Origin: Verrucomicrobiota bacterium
GTDB lineage: Bacteria > Verrucomicrobiota > Verrucomicrobiia > Opitutales > Opitutaceae
DNA length: 7,717 nt
Direction: 5' to 3'
Assembly: GCA_023446735.1 (NCBI GenBank)
Contig: JAEXPQ010000219.1
Span: forward strand, 1 to 7,717
The position numbers and the translations under genes are program-made. Shown here piece by piece: positions 5,815 through 7,717 of this stretch (the stretch's first letter is position 1; every line of letters begins with the position of its first letter). The notes below the pieces were generated by a model. The model did not search any database and was not told the origin of the DNA. It saw only the letters and a program-made list of their open reading frames with translations.

Positions 5815-6675
5815 ATGATTGGCGTCTTCGATTCCGGCTTCGGCGGTCTCACGGTCCTGGAGGCCCTGCGCCAGCGCCTGCCGCCGTACGACTACCTCTT
5901 TCTGGCCGACAGCGCGCGCGCACCCTACGGCGCACGCAGCTTCGACGTCATCCACGACTTCACCCTCGAGGCGGTCGAGTGGCTCTTCAACGAGGGCTGC
6001 ACCCTCGTCATCCTCGCCTGCAATACCGCCTCCGCGCGCGCGCTGCGCACGATCCAGCAGCGCCATCTGCCCGCGCACCGCCCCGATCGCCGCGTACTCG
6101 GTGTCGTGCGCCCCTCGGTCGAGGCGCTCGCCGGCCTACCGGTTGGCTCGGTTCCTGGATACACGGCGCCCTCGCGCGCCGAAGGCACGGTCGCCGTGCT
6201 CGCCACCGAAAGCACCGTCGCCTCCGACTCCTTCGGGCTCGAGCTGCGCAAACTCGCGCCGCGGTTGGAGCTCATCCAGCAAGCGTGCCCGCTCTGGGCG
6301 CCGCTGGTCGAAGCCGGCGAGATCGAGGGCGCCGGCGCCGAGTGGTTCCTGCACCGGTATCTCGACCCGGTCTTGGCGGCACCGCGACCGCCCCACCGCA
6401 TTCTCCTCGGCTGCACCCACTACCCAATCCTGCTGCCCGGCATCCGCCGCATCGTGCCGCCTTCGATCGAAGTGCTCCCGCAGGGCGAGATCGTGGCCGC
6501 ACGTCTGGCCGACTGGCTGCAGCGCCACCCCGATCAGGAAGCCCGTCTCGCCCGGAACGGGAAATGCCAGGTCGCGACGACTGACGATCCGCTGTGGTTC
6601 GCCGATCACTGCCGCCGGATCGTCTCGGAGACGCTCGCCGTCCAGCGGGTCCGCCTCGACCAACAGGTCGACTGA
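5815..6675 (+). CDS. murI: Glutamate racemase
   Basis: MurI interconverts L- and D-glutamate without a cofactor, supplying D-glutamate for the peptidoglycan peptide added by MurD in the cytoplasm. The 286-residue protein begins with the family signature GVFDSGFGGLTV (3-14), where Asp6 and Ser7 are substrate-site residues. ADSARAPYG (31-39) follows. The two catalytic cysteines are both present: Cys69 in ACNTASA (68-74) and Cys200 in LGCTHYP (198-204). ACPLWAPLVEAGE (157-169) is also typical. Length is at the upper end for the family; a Pro/Gly-rich insertion around residues 108-124 accounts for part of that. The region near residue 97 reads GVVRPS where many homologues have GVVEP, and QGE near 227-229 replaces the common (D/S)SG; neither is catalytic. 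The start is the first in-frame one and matches homologues. Only a weak CAAGG (5798-5802) lies upstream as a possible ribosome site. The gene converges on the M3 peptidase gene. Confidence 0.96.
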   Translation: MIGVFDSGFGGLTVLEALRQRLPPYDYLFLADSARAPYGARSFDVIHDFTLEAVEWLFNEGCTLVILACNTASARALRTIQQRHLPAHRPDRRVLGVVRPSVEALAGLPVGSVPGYTAPSRAEGTVAVLATESTVASDSFGLELRKLAPRLELIQQACPLWAPLVEAGEIEGAGAEWFLHRYLDPVLAAPRPPHRILLGCTHYPILLPGIRRIVPPSIEVLPQGEIVAARLADWLQRHPDQEARLARNGKCQVATTDDPLWFADHCRRIVSETLAVQRVRLDQQVD

Positions 6676-6784
6676 GCGCCAGCGGACGCCAACCTCAGGG
6701 GCCACGGAGCGAAAGTCGCCGGAACCTCGATCCGATCCCCGGCGCGGAGTCAGTGGAAGCGCTGGTTCGCGCAAACGTCCCGGG
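6676..6784. other. Convergent gap between murI and the M3 peptidase gene
   Basis: Two genes end toward each other across 109 bases. A bidirectional terminator would be expected, but I find only a weak GCCGG/CCGGC pairing (about 6709-6734) and no T-tract. No coding frame or repeat was seen. Confidence 0.5.
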
Positions 6785-7717
6785 CTACCCCTTCAGCCCC
6801 GCGCGCACGAGCAGGGCGTCGAGGTCCGGCTCGCGGCCCATGAAGCGCTGGAACAACGCCATCGGCTCCTCGGCGTTGCCGCGACTGAGCACGTGTCTCC
6901 GGAAATCGGAACCAGTCGTGCCGTTGAAGATCCCCTCGCGCTGGAACCGCGTGAAGGCGTCCGCATCGAGCACCTCGGCCCACTTGTACGAGTAATAGCC
7001 GGCCGCGTAGCCGACCGAGCTCGAGAAGAGATGGCCGAAACGCCGCACGAGCGTCGGCGCCGGCGGTTCCGTCGGCATCAGGTAGTCGGCGAGGATCGCC
7101 TTGATCGCGGCATCGAGATCGCCCGTGGCGAACCGCTCGGGGTGGAGATGCAGCTCGAGGTCCATCCTGCCGAGCGAGAGCTGGCGCATCGTCACCGTCG
7201 CCGCGCGGAAATTGCGCGCCGCCTTCATCTTCGCGAAGAGCTCCTCCGGGATCGCCGCGCCGGTCTCGAAGTGGCGGGCGAAGAGGTCCAGACCTTCGCG
7301 CTCCCACGTCCAATTCTCCAGGATCTGCGACGGCAGCTCGACGAAGTCCCACGCGACGTTCACGCCGTTGAGCGACTTGTACGGCACCTCGCCGAGCAGG
7401 TGGTGCAGCAGGTGGCCGAACTCGTGGAAGATCGTCTCGACCTCGCGATGGGTGAGCAACGCAGGCTTGTCGCCGCTGGGCGGAGTCAGGTTGCCGCAGA
7501 TCAGCCCGAGGTGCGGCGACAGACGGCCGTCGGCCTGCGGCTCGCCGGTACGGAGATAATTCATCCACGCCCCGCCGCGCTTCGATTCCGGCGGGTGCCA
7601 GTCGGCGTAGAACGACCCGAGGTGCCGCCCGTCCGCCTCGTTGCGCAGTTCGTAGAACTTCACCTCCGGGTGCCACACCTCGGCCGCGCCGACCGGTTGC
7701 TCCACGGCGCGCACGCC
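6785..7717 (-). CDS. M3 family zinc oligopeptidase (oligopeptidase A / PrlC-like), C-terminal part
   Basis: M3 peptidases are cytoplasmic zinc enzymes that cut short peptides, including cleaved signal peptides. The window holds the last 310 residues, somewhat under half of a typical protein of about 680-700; the start is beyond the right edge. The fragment shows GSFYADWHPPESKRGGAWM (about 34-52), then the zinc motif HEFGH (98-102, at 7426-7412). The third zinc ligand is Glu127 in WDFVELPSQ, 25 residues after the second histidine as in thimet oligopeptidase. The substrate-binding C-terminal segment FGHLF...GYAAGYYSYKWAEVL (227-250) follows, then GIFNGTTGSDFR (262-273) and LSRGNAEEPMALF (277-289). 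All catalytic residues expected in this half are intact. These motifs fit oligopeptidase A/dipeptidyl carboxypeptidase enzymes (M3A) better than PepF (M3B). The exact subtype is not settled, so no symbol is given. Confidence 0.94.
   Translation of the reverse strand, partial: GVRAVEQPVGAAEVWHPEVKFYELRNEADGRHLGSFYADWHPPESKRGGAWMNYLRTGEPQADGRLSPHLGLICGNLTPPSGDKPALLTHREVETIFHEFGHLLHHLLGEVPYKSLNGVNVAWDFVELPSQILENWTWEREGLDLFARHFETGAAIPEELFAKMKAARNFRAATVTMRQLSLGRMDLELHLHPERFATGDLDAAIKAILADYLMPTEPPAPTLVRRFGHLFSSSVGYAAGYYSYKWAEVLDADAFTRFQREGIFNGTTGSDFRRHVLSRGNAEEPMALFQRFMGREPDLDALLVRAGLKG

Noticed and set aside
1..7717. tRNA, rRNA, CRISPR array, insertion sequence, prophage or defence genes
   Set aside because: None was found: no spacer-repeat array, transposase-like translation or RNA gene pattern on either strand.

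Overview
The window is high-GC bacterial chromosome carrying ordinary core genes. No phage, transposase, CRISPR, toxin or defence gene is visible. The translated products and the style of the intergenic repeats suggest Verrucomicrobiota, possibly Opitutaceae. That assignment is inference from recalled family resemblance, not from a marker gene. All five start codons inside the window lack a clear Shine-Dalgarno sequence.

Layout, left to right. Positions 1-229 (minus) hold the first 76 codons of the chromosome condensation ATPase SMC, with its Walker A loop. Positions 230-620 are a 391-base gap with the most unusual DNA in the window. It contains a near-perfect inverted pair of 35-nt REP-like units (451-547), a short run of degenerate GAACNNN heptamers (576-603) and one DnaA-box-like 9-mer (293-301). 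Positions 621-2054 (minus) encode a GlcD/D-lactate dehydrogenase-type FAD oxidase. Positions 2055-2227 are a gap packed with GC-rich stem-loops. Positions 2228-4909 (minus) encode a large membrane-anchored AsmA/TamB-like protein, and 4997-5620 (minus) a seven-helix DUF4203-like membrane protein. Positions 5621-5814 form the divergent promoter region. Positions 5815-6675 (plus) encode glutamate racemase MurI. Positions 6785-7717 (minus) hold the C-terminal part of an M3 zinc oligopeptidase whose start lies beyond the right edge.

Four consecutive genes (DUF4203-like, AsmA-like, FAD oxidase, smc) run on the minus strand, but gaps of 87, 173 and 391 bases argue against a tight operon. MurI (D-glutamate for peptidoglycan) and the AsmA-like protein (envelope) loosely share an envelope theme. 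The oxidase, SMC and the oligopeptidase are unrelated housekeeping functions.

I see no undescribed multi-gene system here. The best candidate for novelty is the REPIN-like element at 451-547: its two arms differ only at six positions, and those six form two internally compensated stems around an identical five-base loop.
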